A stretch of DNA of 49,729 bases from positions 1-49,729 of IMG/VR virus record IMGVR_UViG_3300005935_000023; one strand, 5' to 3'. Positions 33,218 through 40,097 of the stretch are shown here, in pieces. This DNA comes from a virus. The translations under genes and the position numbers were made by a program. Each line of letters begins with the position of its first letter. The stretch's first letter is position 1. The notes under the pieces were generated by a model that saw only the letters and a list, made by a program, of their open reading frames with translations, ran no database searches and was not told where the DNA came from.

Positions 33218-33835
33218 TTAATTTAATTCTCTCATTTCATCAACAGTAAATTTTGTTTTCTTTTTTGTAGTTTTTAATTCCAGTCCTGTGTTTTTGATTA
33301 AAAAATTAATTCTAGATTTAAGGTCACTGAAAGGTACACTACAAACATTTAAATTCCATTTTTTAATCAGACCTTCCATTGCTGTTTCAAAAAATAAAGC
33401 ACCGCTGTATGTGTCTGTTCTTATTTTATCATTAATAAAAGGGATACTGTCTAATTTTAGAACGAATAAATGAGTGTAGTTTTTCATACCTTCTACAGCC
33501 ATTCTTTCAAATTTTTGACACATTTCCTTATCCATTATCTTATGACAATAATATAGAAAATACATGAAATCATCTAAGAAAGTTCTATCTGCAATAAAGC
33601 CTTTGTGGTAATTACTCATTTCTCGATATATTCTGGAGGAATAGATCTTTATTTGAAATTGAAATTGATTGTTGGGATCTTCTCTATCCCAGGAAGGATC
33701 TTTTGTAAATTCTTCATATAACTCTCTTGCGTCTTCATGACTATAAAATATGTCTGTTTCTTTTGCTACTTGTTTTATTAAGGTACTTTTACCTGTTGAT
33801 ATAGTACCAATTATTCCTATTCGTGGTTTATTCAT
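33218..33835 (-). CDS. NadR/AAA_28-like P-loop kinase
   Basis: This 205-residue protein begins with a Walker A, IGIIGTISTGKSTLIKQVAK, and has an acidic HEDARELYEEF and a KGFIADRTFLDDF segment, typical of the AAA_28/NadR-type kinase group that binds ATP and small nucleotide or sugar substrates. A second gene of this type lies at 42734-43264. It could phosphorylate a nicotinamide or nucleoside metabolite. A TAGGAG ribosome site precedes the start. Confidence 0.7.
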   Translation of the reverse strand: MNKPRIGIIGTISTGKSTLIKQVAKETDIFYSHEDARELYEEFTKDPSWDREDPNNQFQFQIKIYSSRIYREMSNYHKGFIADRTFLDDFMYFLYYCHKIMDKEMCQKFERMAVEGMKNYTHLFVLKLDSIPFINDKIRTDTYSGALFFETAMEGLIKKWNLNVCSVPFSDLKSRINFLIKNTGLELKTTKKKTKFTVDEMRELN

Positions 33836-33887
33836 CTGAATTTCTCCTAAGTAAATCTAATTCTAAATAGTAACTTTCATCTTTTAT

Positions 33888-33916
33888 TTTACAAAAACTA
33901 AAACTGTATGTAAAAT
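33888..33916 (+). promoter_or_regulatory. Sigma70-like promoter for glycosyltransferase gene
   Basis: TTTACA (33888-33893) and TAAAAT (33911-33916) are 17 bases apart. A second TATAAT lies just downstream (33921-33926) but has no matching -35. The gene starts about 50 bases further on. Confidence 0.5.
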
Positions 33917-33964
33917 AAAATATAATGTTATATAAGCTTTATAAAGGAAAAATGGAGGTTAAGA

Positions 33965-35254
33965 ATGAGTAAATATAAGATAGCAATATTAACTAATTTT
34001 ATGGATTTTAATAGCGGTTACTCTCTAACCGGTATCGTCGTTGATCATTATAACCTATTGAAAAAATATGGACACGATGTGCGTTTAGTAGTTAATTCTA
34101 AGTACAATGAAGCAAAAAATCCAGAATTAGAAACGTTTCCTGGACTACTCTTTATGCATCTTACAGACTACCAGAATGACCAGTTGGAAGAAATACATGC
34201 AAAACTAATACCTGAAACAGTTGAGTTAATGAAGAAAGCTATTACATGGCCTGACGGTTCAACAGCAGATTTTGTACTAACTCACGATTTAGTATTTCAA
34301 GGTTGGTTTTTACCTTATTTGCATGCAATTAGGGAGGTTAATCCTCAAGTACCTGGTGTAAAATGGCTGCATTGGGTTCATAGTGTACCAACAGGCCGTA
34401 AACCTTACTGGAAGATCATTGGTAAAAATCATAAATTGATTTATCCTAACATGACAGATGCATTACGTTGCGCTGAAGAATTTCGAGGAACACTTGATGA
34501 CGTAAGAGTTATTCATCACATCAAAGATATTAGAGTGTTTGGCAATTTTTGTGACTTAACTTGTAGAATGATTGATCAGTGGAATTTATTAGACGCAGAT
34601 ATTATGCAAACTTATCCAATGAGTTCAGACCGTTTTAATGCCAAAGGGCTTCAACATGTAATTAAAATCTTTGAAAATTTTAAAGCCAAAGGTAAAGAAG
34701 TTCGGTTAGTGGTTTGTAATCAATGGGGTAATGTAGACAGATATAGGAAACAATGTAAGGCAGTTCAAGCTGCTTCTAACTTGTCTGAAAAGGAATTATT
34801 TTTTACTACTCAGTTTGATCTTTTTAATGACCCGAGAGATGGAAATAAAGAAAAAGGTAAATGGGAATTAGGCGTTCCTGCACGAGTGGTTAAGGAATTA
34901 CAAACGATTTCTAATCTTTTTATTTTCCCAACGAGAGAGGAAACGTTTGGATTAGTTCTTCCTGAAGCAGCTATTATGGGTGGACAATTCTTAGTACTAA
35001 ATGAATCCTTAGCAATGATGAGGGAAGTTAGTGGATTGAATGCATTATTTTTTGGATTTGGCAGCTTCTGTATAAATTTTGAAATGAAAGAACCTAAAGA
35101 ATATTATAATACTTTAGCTAATATTATAATTGGTAAAATGAATCAAGAATTAGCTATTAGAGCTAAAACATTTATGAAGAAAACCTATAACGCAGATCAC
35201 ATCTATAAGGCAGAAATGGAGCCTTTATTTGCAGAGGCAATGTATTGGAAATAA
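33965..35254 (+). CDS. Glycosyltransferase, family 4-like (GT-B fold)
   Basis: This 429-residue protein has an N-terminal domain opening YKIAILTNFMDFNSG and a C-terminal donor-binding domain with NLFIFPTREETFGLVLPEA, the family 4 E-x7-E pattern. The long insert between them is typical of phage versions. It would transfer a sugar from an activated donor; candidates for the acceptor are DNA bases, host surface sugars or a phage protein. A GGAGG ribosome site precedes the start, and a strong hairpin terminator follows. Confidence 0.8.
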   Translation: MSKYKIAILTNFMDFNSGYSLTGIVVDHYNLLKKYGHDVRLVVNSKYNEAKNPELETFPGLLFMHLTDYQNDQLEEIHAKLIPETVELMKKAITWPDGSTADFVLTHDLVFQGWFLPYLHAIREVNPQVPGVKWLHWVHSVPTGRKPYWKIIGKNHKLIYPNMTDALRCAEEFRGTLDDVRVIHHIKDIRVFGNFCDLTCRMIDQWNLLDADIMQTYPMSSDRFNAKGLQHVIKIFENFKAKGKEVRLVVCNQWGNVDRYRKQCKAVQAASNLSEKELFFTTQFDLFNDPRDGNKEKGKWELGVPARVVKELQTISNLFIFPTREETFGLVLPEAAIMGGQFLVLNESLAMMREVSGLNALFFGFGSFCINFEMKEPKEYYNTLANIIIGKMNQELAIRAKTFMKKTYNADHIYKAEMEPLFAEAMYWK

Positions 35255-35290
35255 GTTTTTTGTGGAACTCATAGTGCTGGTTTTAGTAAA

Positions 35291-35340
35291 AGAAAAGAGA
35301 GAGATGGAGTAGTCGAAATGATTTCTCTCTTTTCTGTTTT
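35291..35340 (+). terminator. Terminator after glycosyltransferase gene
   Basis: AGAAAAGAGAGA (35291-35302) is the perfect complement of 35324-35335, with a 21-base loop, followed by GTTTT. The gene stop is 37 bases upstream. Confidence 0.75.
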
Positions 35341-35379
35341 AAATTTAAAAGCAAAAATTTAATGAAAGTGAAATATTAG

Positions 35380-35685
35380 ATGGAAAATTTATATTCGTTA
35401 AAAATGGAGTATAGTGAATATTTTGAATTCAAACACTTAGAAAACAATAAAGTGTTTGTTGGAGGCTTTCTTGTCGATACAAAAGTAATGGATGAATTGA
35501 TTGAGTGGCAGCAAAGGGTATTTATGCAATGTTTTTATAAAAAAGATATAGAATGGCCTTGTAAAATAATGCTTGGAGCATGGCCTTGTAAAATAACATT
35601 TGAGCCCCGTAAAAATAAAAAATTTAAAGTTAGTATGGAATTATATTTTGATTTAGAAAGGTCAAAGGAAAGATGTAGCTTGTAA
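35380..35685 (+). CDS. Small protein of unknown function
   Basis: This 101-residue protein has no family I recognise. It contains a short internal repeat, EWPCKIM and AWPCKIT. The composition is ordinary and the end is charged. The ribosome site is weak (GAAAGTGAAA), so the start is less certain. The next gene follows nine bases later. Confidence 0.5.
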   Translation: MENLYSLKMEYSEYFEFKHLENNKVFVGGFLVDTKVMDELIEWQQRVFMQCFYKKDIEWPCKIMLGAWPCKITFEPRKNKKFKVSMELYFDLERSKERCSL

Positions 35686-35694
35686 AGCAATCTA

Positions 35695-36120
35695 ATGATA
35701 GAAATAGATCAAGTAGTTTGTAATTTTAAAACTGGGGACTGTATGAGAGCTTGTGTTGCTTCAATTTTTGAATTACCTATTAGCTATGTACCTAATTTTA
35801 TGGAAGATGGTTTAACTCGGTATAATAAAAAATTAAAAGTGTGGCTGTTAGATATTGGTTTATCTGCTGTTGATATTTTAGTTGATGAACAACACAAAAA
35901 TATTTTAGATAATATTTATTCTGTAGCTGTAGGAATAAGTCCTAGAGATCCTAAAGGTGAGGTATATCATGGAGTAGTTTGGTTTAATGGAGAAATAGTT
36001 CATGACCCACATCCTGATAAAACGGGTATTGTGGGTTATCCAAAACTTTTTACTATTTTTGTTGTAAATAATTTAGCTGGTTATAAAAACTTAGCACCAC
36101 TAAAGAAAGGAAAAAACTAA
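35695..36120 (+). CDS. Putative cysteine peptidase-like (C39/NlpC-like) phage protein
   Basis: This 141-residue protein begins with a Cys in KTGDCMRACVASIFELPISY and has a His in VYHGVVWFNGEIVHDPHPDK. This set (GDC..ACVASI, then H, then DPHP) is typical of a widespread phage family that resembles C39-like or papain-like peptidases, with the Cys/His/Asp order. Substrate is unknown. Its stop overlaps the next gene's start by one base. Confidence 0.6.
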   Translation: MIEIDQVVCNFKTGDCMRACVASIFELPISYVPNFMEDGLTRYNKKLKVWLLDIGLSAVDILVDEQHKNILDNIYSVAVGISPRDPKGEVYHGVVWFNGEIVHDPHPDKTGIVGYPKLFTIFVVNNLAGYKNLAPLKKGKN

Positions 36121-36743
36121 TGGAAGAAAGTACAGAGTTTCGTGAATGTACTGCCTGTGCTGGCAAGCCAGGATCTCCAGTACTTTGTCCTAGTTGCCTA
36201 CATAACAGGCAGTTAGTGGCAGACTTACAGGAGCAGTTGCAAAAAAACGATTTCACTGAGTTTGTAATTAATGAGTTACCTTTAATTTCAACTTCAGAAC
36301 AAAATACCGTTATAAATAGTTTTCAAAAGAATCAGTCAGTTTATAATTTATCAGGTAAATTAAGAAGTACAGTAGCTGCTTCTTTAGGTCTATATTTACT
36401 GTATAAACTTTTACCTTTTGATACCTCTAAACATTACCAACTCTTTAATACAACTCTACATTTTAATTTTTTTAATGTGCCTTTAATTTGGGAACTTTTT
36501 TACAATTTTTACCAAAATTCTTCATTAGTAAGGCCAGAGGCTAGTAGTGATAAATTTTTACAGTTTGTGCACATTGTATGTTCTAATTATACAGTTCCTA
36601 GACAGCTTAGAGGACGAACTGCTATTTTTGCCTGTGCAAGGGATGATGCACCACCTGAAATCAAAACAATTTTTAATCGATCACTTAAAAGTGTATGTAA
36701 CAGTAATCGAGGTCTCAAACCCTTAGAAATTTATATTACATGA
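36120..36743 (+). CDS. Zinc-binding protein with phage-type N-terminus
   Basis: This 207-residue protein opens with ECTACAGKPGSPVLCPSC, then LHNRQLV, a four-cysteine zinc motif that recurs in phage proteins of unknown function. Residues about 80-150 are aromatic, mostly helical, without a clear membrane segment. It begins one base into the previous stop (TAATGG) and ends in TGA, which overlaps the next small gene's ATG. The arrangement suggests coupled translation of three genes. Confidence 0.6.
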   Translation: MEESTEFRECTACAGKPGSPVLCPSCLHNRQLVADLQEQLQKNDFTEFVINELPLISTSEQNTVINSFQKNQSVYNLSGKLRSTVAASLGLYLLYKLLPFDTSKHYQLFNTTLHFNFFNVPLIWELFYNFYQNSSLVRPEASSDKFLQFVHIVCSNYTVPRQLRGRTAIFACARDDAPPEIKTIFNRSLKSVCNSNRGLKPLEIYIT

Positions 36744-36874
36744 ATATGAATATGAATATAAATAGAGAGGTAAGAAAAGTACAAGATCACGGAAAAGCTG
36801 TAGAGCAAGAAAATTTAGACCATCTATTTAAGACTGAAAAAGAGAGTGAAGAGATTAAGAAAGAAGATGAATAA
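36740..36874 (+). CDS. Small acidic ORF, coupled on both sides
   Basis: This 44-residue frame starts ATGA (36740), overlapping the previous gene's stop, and ends at TAA (36874), overlapping the nuclease start at 36867. It encodes MNMNMNINREVRKV then a charged helix ending EEIKKEDE. No ribosome site of its own is seen. The clean overlap at both ends argues it is translated. Confidence 0.5.
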   Translation: MNMNMNINREVRKVQDHGKAVEQENLDHLFKTEKESEEIKKEDE

Positions 36875-37643
36875 ATATAAGTATAAATCAGAAGCAGAAT
36901 TCGGTGAGCAGTTTGTTAAACTTCTCAGAAAATTAGGATTTGAAACATGGCAGGAAGTCTATTTAGCTGCATATCATTACTGTTCCACCCCCTGTGTTGA
37001 TGTTATTGCTAGGTTAAAGAATGTTTATTTTGCTTTTGAACTAAAACTTACACTTAATGATCATGTATTGGAACAGGCAAGAAATAATCAAGGATTTGTT
37101 GACTACAGTTATGCTGTTGTTCCCATGCGAAAGAAAAGCTCTGTAACGGAAGTTAAGAAACATTATATGAAGCATTTTGGAATTGGAGTATTATTTTTAG
37201 ATCCTAAAGAGTTTTTAGAAAGAAATTTTGCACGAAATTCTGAACAAGATGTTTTAACAGCAGTTTTGCATGATGGGTCCTTAAGTGCTAGGTACTTTAG
37301 TAGATTAGTCGGATACGATATCTTTGCCAAAGCAAAAAGAAAATACAAAAGAAAAATATTTAAAAAAGGTAAGAATAAGGGTAAGCGATTAATAGAAACT
37401 TTCTTGTACAATGAACAAAAGGAATGTGAAGCAGGTACTAAAGAAGGTGAACGCAGCACGCCTTTTAAAAGAAGCTGTGCAAAGATTTATAATTATCTAC
37501 AACAACATCCAGAAGCCTCTAAAAAGGAAGTCTGGACTGCTTTAAAAGATGATCTACATTGGGCAAGCTACGCATCAATGTATGGAAGTTTTAGAGCATT
37601 TGGACATTTGGACATTATGCAGAAGATAAAGTGGAGAGATTAA
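36867..37643 (+). CDS. Putative restriction-like (PD-(D/E)XK) nuclease
   Basis: I chose the ATG at 36867 (MNKYKYKSEAEFGEQF); a GTG at 36846 is an alternative. The protein has a nuclease-like core: E13 or E16, then CVDVIARLKNVYFAFELKLT, matching the D-x(n)-ExK pattern of the PD-(D/E)XK group. The C-terminal third is a basic helical domain ending HLDIMQKIKWRD, perhaps DNA-binding. It could degrade host DNA or process phage DNA. Confidence 0.6.
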   Translation: MNKYKYKSEAEFGEQFVKLLRKLGFETWQEVYLAAYHYCSTPCVDVIARLKNVYFAFELKLTLNDHVLEQARNNQGFVDYSYAVVPMRKKSSVTEVKKHYMKHFGIGVLFLDPKEFLERNFARNSEQDVLTAVLHDGSLSARYFSRLVGYDIFAKAKRKYKRKIFKKGKNKGKRLIETFLYNEQKECEAGTKEGERSTPFKRSCAKIYNYLQQHPEASKKEVWTALKDDLHWASYASMYGSFRAFGHLDIMQKIKWRD

Positions 37644-37644
37644 A

Positions 37645-37863
37645 ATGGCTTATTTTGTAACCTATCAGGAATCAGTAGAAGGGATTAAAACAGATCCTTC
37701 AAATATAATTCTTAGAAATACGCATCCAGTTACATGGGCAGCGCAAAAAATAAATCGTAATCTTGGAGGTGCTAAATATGTATTCTATCTTTTATTTTGG
37801 ACTGTAGTGTCAGAGCTTCTAATTACCGATAAAGTAGAAGATTGGTGCGAGATAGAGTACTAA
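37645..37863 (+). CDS. Small protein of unknown function
   Basis: This 72-residue protein begins MAYFVTYQESVEGIKTD and has a hydrophobic stretch YVFYLLFWTVVSELLI (about residues 45-60) that could lie in a membrane or be a buried helix. It follows the nuclease gene directly (two bases), with a GAGAG-type ribosome site overlapping its end. No known family. Confidence 0.5.
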   Translation: MAYFVTYQESVEGIKTDPSNIILRNTHPVTWAAQKINRNLGGAKYVFYLLFWTVVSELLITDKVEDWCEIEY

Positions 37864-37958
37864 TTTAATTTTTTATTACAATAAGGACAAACTGGTTTTT
37901 TCTTATAAGAGCTGTTCAAAACGTTTTTACAGGTCAGGAAATAAATGCATTTGCTAAT
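37860..37958 (-). CDS. Possible 32-residue zinc-knuckle peptide
   Basis: On the minus strand a frame runs from an ATT at 37958 to TAG at 37860 and encodes MSKCIYFLTCKNVLNSSYKK then PVCPYCNKKLN. The four cysteines in two CxxC-like pairs look like a real zinc knuckle. No ATG or ribosome site is seen; it overlaps the stop of the upstream minus-strand gene. Existence is uncertain. Confidence 0.3.
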   Translation of the reverse strand: MSKCIYFLTCKNVLNSSYKKKPVCPYCNKKLN

Positions 37959-38140
37959 TATTTATTTAACATTAAGATAACTTTATCTACAATCCACTTT
38001 TTTGTCTCAACCGGCACAGGCATGCTGTAGTTTTCTACTGCAGTATCATAGCAACCTTCAACTATAATTCTATACCCGTATTTGCAACTGGATAGTTGCA
38101 GTAACATAAAATTAATTACTTTTTTGGCTTCGTTACTCAT
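37958..38140 (-). CDS. Small minus-strand protein
   Basis: I chose the ATG at 38140 because GAGGGA lies six bases before it; an upstream TTG at 38152 would add four residues. The 60-residue product, MSNEAKKVINFMLLQLSSCK and on, is helical with no recognised motif. It is in the same direction as the next five or six small genes, driven from promoters at 38884 and 39859. Confidence 0.5.
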   Translation of the reverse strand: MSNEAKKVINFMLLQLSSCKYGYRIIVEGCYDTAVENYSMPVPVETKKWIVDKVILMLNK

Positions 38141-38275
38141 TTTTTCCCTCAATATGTATGATTCTTTTTCAGATTTTCAGAGGTGGATTTTCGCCCCATA
38201 GTCATCGTTTTCCACCTTTCATCCCTTTTTGAAATAACTTATGACTTTTCAGCATAAAAAATTCCACTTCCTGCT

Positions 38276-38443
38276 TTAATAGGTCGCTGAAATTTCAGGG
38301 TCAGTGTGATTTTCAATTGTTGGGCATATATACCCAACTTTTCCTGTTAAAGCCACATTATTCCATGCTGTTATTTGCTTAGACATAATGAGGTGCAGAA
38401 TAAAATTAAATTTTTCTATCTCAGATATTTCTTTTTTATTCAT
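38276..38443 (-). CDS. Small minus-strand protein
   Basis: The start at 38443 follows TGGAGG by eight bases. The 55-residue product (MNKKEISEIEKFNFILHLIM...) is helical at first and ends ENHTDPEISATY. I recognise no family. The 135 bases between this gene and the next minus-strand gene hold no supported gene; a possible 18-residue frame (MTMGRKSTSENLKK) starts after AAGGTGG near 38211. Confidence 0.5.
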   Translation of the reverse strand: MNKKEISEIEKFNFILHLIMSKQITAWNNVALTGKVGYICPTIENHTDPEISATY

Positions 38444-38539
38444 TTCAAAACCCTCCATAGATTCCAAATAATTCTTCTTTTATATCTATACTCATTTGAA
38501 TGGATATCGTCATTGTAATAAAATTTTAATTATTTCTAC

Positions 38540-38806
38540 TTATTCCCCTAAGGATGAAACTCCTTCAGTAACAAGAGGTGATTTTTTTCCTTCGTCTAAT
38601 ACAACATTTCTTGCTGCAAATCTTTGGGTTGCAAATCTGGCTTTTGAATGTCCGTATGTTCTTTTTCCGTACCAATCTTTTTTGTAAGGAGCTGAGGTTC
38701 TTTGGGCAGCGGCTCTCTTTTTCATTTCTTCAACTTTGTTAGCGATTGTATTTACGGTAAAACAAGCAGCTTCGGTATTAAAAATTTTTGCTGTAAGATC
38801 GGCCAT
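38540..38806 (-). CDS. Small basic minus-strand protein
   Basis: The start near 38806 follows AGGGGAG by seven bases. The 88-residue product begins MADLTAKIFNTEAACFTVNT and has a basic, Arg/Ala-rich second half (KARFATQRFAARNVVLDEG), which could bind nucleic acid. It is downstream of the sigma70-like promoter at 38856-38884. Function unknown. Confidence 0.55.
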   Translation of the reverse strand: MADLTAKIFNTEAACFTVNTIANKVEEMKKRAAAQRTSAPYKKDWYGKRTYGHSKARFATQRFAARNVVLDEGKKSPLVTEGVSSLGE

Positions 38807-38855
38807 TTTGTTTCTCCCCTTTTTTAAATGGTTTATATTTTCTTTATCTATTATA

Positions 38856-38884
38856 ATTATACATGATTTCATGGGATAAATCAA
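38856..38884 (-). promoter_or_regulatory. Sigma70-like promoter with shared operator-like block
   Basis: On the minus strand TTGATT (38884-38879) and TATAAT (38861-38856) are 17 bases apart. The 10-base block after the -35 (TTGATTTATCCC) closely matches the promoter at 39831-39859 (TTGATTTCTCCC), hinting at a common regulator. The -35 overlaps the end of the small membrane gene upstream. Confidence 0.72.
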
Positions 38885-38979
38885 CTGTTTTTCTTAGAGA
38901 AACTAAAAGAATCTCTGTACTTCGCTATCGAAATCAATAATACCCAAGGTACTAAAAAAATTAACATTCCAGTTGTCAT
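38881..38979 (-). CDS. Small membrane protein, 32 residues
   Basis: On the minus strand an ATG at 38979 follows AGGAGAT by nine bases. The product starts MTTGMLIFLVPWVLLISIAK, one clear membrane helix, then a short basic tail YRDSFSFSKKNS. Small single-helix proteins are common in phage early regions. Its stop lies inside the promoter for the next gene. Confidence 0.55.
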   Translation of the reverse strand: MTTGMLIFLVPWVLLISIAKYRDSFSFSKKNS

Positions 38980-39005
38980 ATAAGCCATCTCCTCTTCAAT
39001 AATAA

Positions 39006-39245
39006 TTATTTTCTTCTCTTTCTTCTAATTATTTTTTCAGTAGTTATTTGACCATTAGAATGATATATAATTCTTTGATCTTCTTTTTGCTGTACATCAT
39101 TTTCATTATCTAATACAATTTTAGCTCTGTATACAGTTATTCGATAAGTTCCTCCATCTATTCTAAACCATTCAGAACTACTGTTTTTACTAAATCTATT
39201 TTCTTCGAAAAAAGTTTTTATTTCTTGAAAAGTTTTAAATTTCAA
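39006..39245 (-). CDS. Small protein, paralogue of 39522-39779
   Basis: The start codon is TTG at 39245, preceded by TAGGAGA. The 79-residue product shares its pattern with the gene at 39522-39779: FKxxxxxKxFFExN, EWF, then a strand region and a final IIYHSNGQITTEKI against TTYYEDGRVIIKKI. The two probably arose by duplication. The end is basic (RRKRRK). Function unknown. Confidence 0.6.
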   Translation of the reverse strand: MKFKTFQEIKTFFEENRFSKNSSSEWFRIDGGTYRITVYRAKIVLDNENDVQQKEDQRIIYHSNGQITTEKIIRRKRRK

Positions 39246-39316
39246 TATTCTCCTAATTTTATTAAGTACCGTATTTTGAGGTTTCTTTTTGTTACTTCTC
39301 TTTTAAAAACCCGTTT

Positions 39317-39541
39317 TCAGTCAGGTTCGGGACCTAAATCCTTCGGTATAATTTCAAAAATATTTAAGCGAACTTCTGTTTTTTCTACCATGGCTTTACG
39401 TTTTCCAAAATTATAGGTACTCATGGGATAAAATTCACCATAATGTCCAATTGAGCCTACAGGTAAATCATCAGGTAAATCTTTAATTATTTCTTTCAAC
39501 TGTTTGATAGTAAAATCAAATTTAATTTTTTTTCTTTTCAT
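39317..39541 (-). CDS. Small protein of unknown function
   Basis: I chose the ATG at 39541 (MKRKKIKFDFTIKQLKEIIK), which follows AGGGGAAAC by a few bases; an upstream ATG at 39568 lacks a site. The 74-residue product has KDLPDDLPVGSIGHYGEFYP, typical of small phage proteins of unknown role. It overlaps the upstream gene's end by 20 bases. Confidence 0.55.
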   Translation of the reverse strand: MKRKKIKFDFTIKQLKEIIKDLPDDLPVGSIGHYGEFYPMSTYNFGKRKAMVEKTEVRLNIFEIIPKDLGPEPD

Positions 39542-39779
39542 TTTGTTTCCCCTTGTATTTTTTTGCAAATGGAGACCTTATTTTAGGTATTTTTTTAATA
39601 ATAACTCTACCATCTTCATAATATGTAGTTTGGAATTCTGCAGTGTATATAATAGCTTTAGTTTTGTAAAGTGTAATTTTGAATTCACCAAACCATTCAC
39701 AAGGTGCACGATGCCCAACTTTATTTGTTTCAAAAAACTTTTTAACTTGTTTGTAACTTTTAAAATCTGGCATTAGCAT
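39522..39779 (-). CDS. Small protein, paralogue of 39006-39245
   Basis: The 85-residue protein starts MLMPDFKSYKQVKKFFETNK and shares a common pattern with the gene at 39006-39245. Its ribosome site AAGGAGA and ATG are included in a 28-base unit that is duplicated directly upstream, so a second, non-productive ATG precedes it. It is transcribed from the promoter at 39831-39859. Confidence 0.62.
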   Translation of the reverse strand: MLMPDFKSYKQVKKFFETNKVGHRAPCEWFGEFKITLYKTKAIIYTAEFQTTYYEDGRVIIKKIPKIRSPFAKKYKGKQNEKKKN

Positions 39780-39828
39780 TATAAATCTCCTTTATTACTT
39801 TTAGCATTATAAATCTCCTTTATTACTT
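39773..39828 (-). repeat. Tandem 28-bp repeat containing ribosome site and start
   Basis: Two exact 28-base units (39773-39800 and 39801-39828) each carry, on the minus strand, AAGGAGATTTATAATG. The inner copy is the real gene start; the outer gives a second start site whose frame soon leaves the gene. Confidence 0.85.
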
Positions 39829-39830
39829 TA

Positions 39831-39859
39831 ATTATACCACATTCCCAGGGAGAAATCAA
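39831..39859 (-). promoter_or_regulatory. Sigma70-like promoter, consensus -10
   Basis: On the minus strand TTGATT (39859-39854) and TATAAT (39836-39831) are 17 bases apart. This is the best promoter in the window. The rest of 39837-40097 (about 260 bases) contains the doubtful frame at 39942-40067 and the ribosome site of the TGT gene. Confidence 0.78.
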
Positions 39860-39941
39860 CTATTTAACGTAAAATAATTAAAAGAGGAAAAATAACCTAA
39901 TTAAAAACTTAAAAGGGGATTATTATGGTAACCAATGCTAT

Positions 39942-40067
39942 TTAATTAGACAAAGACTAACTTCTTGGCTTGAAATAGGTGTAGGAAGTTGCTTAAAAGA
40001 AAAATGTAAATACCATAAAAGATGTGTATCTTATGAAGAGAATAAATTAGAAGAAGAAGCAAGATAG
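39942..40067 (+). pseudogene. Possible small cysteine-rich ORF, disrupted start
   Basis: The frame encodes LIRQRLTSWLEIGVGSCLKE, then KCKYHKRCVSYEENK and ends at TAG. The Cys pattern (CxxxxC, HxxxC) looks like a metal-binding peptide. It has no start codon of its own: an ATG with a good ribosome site (AAGGGGAT) at 39925 is in another frame and stops after six codons. A single-base frameshift would join them. It may be a broken gene, or a sequencing error. Confidence 0.35.
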
Positions 40068-40097
40068 ATATACGTAACCTAAAAAGGAGATACATTT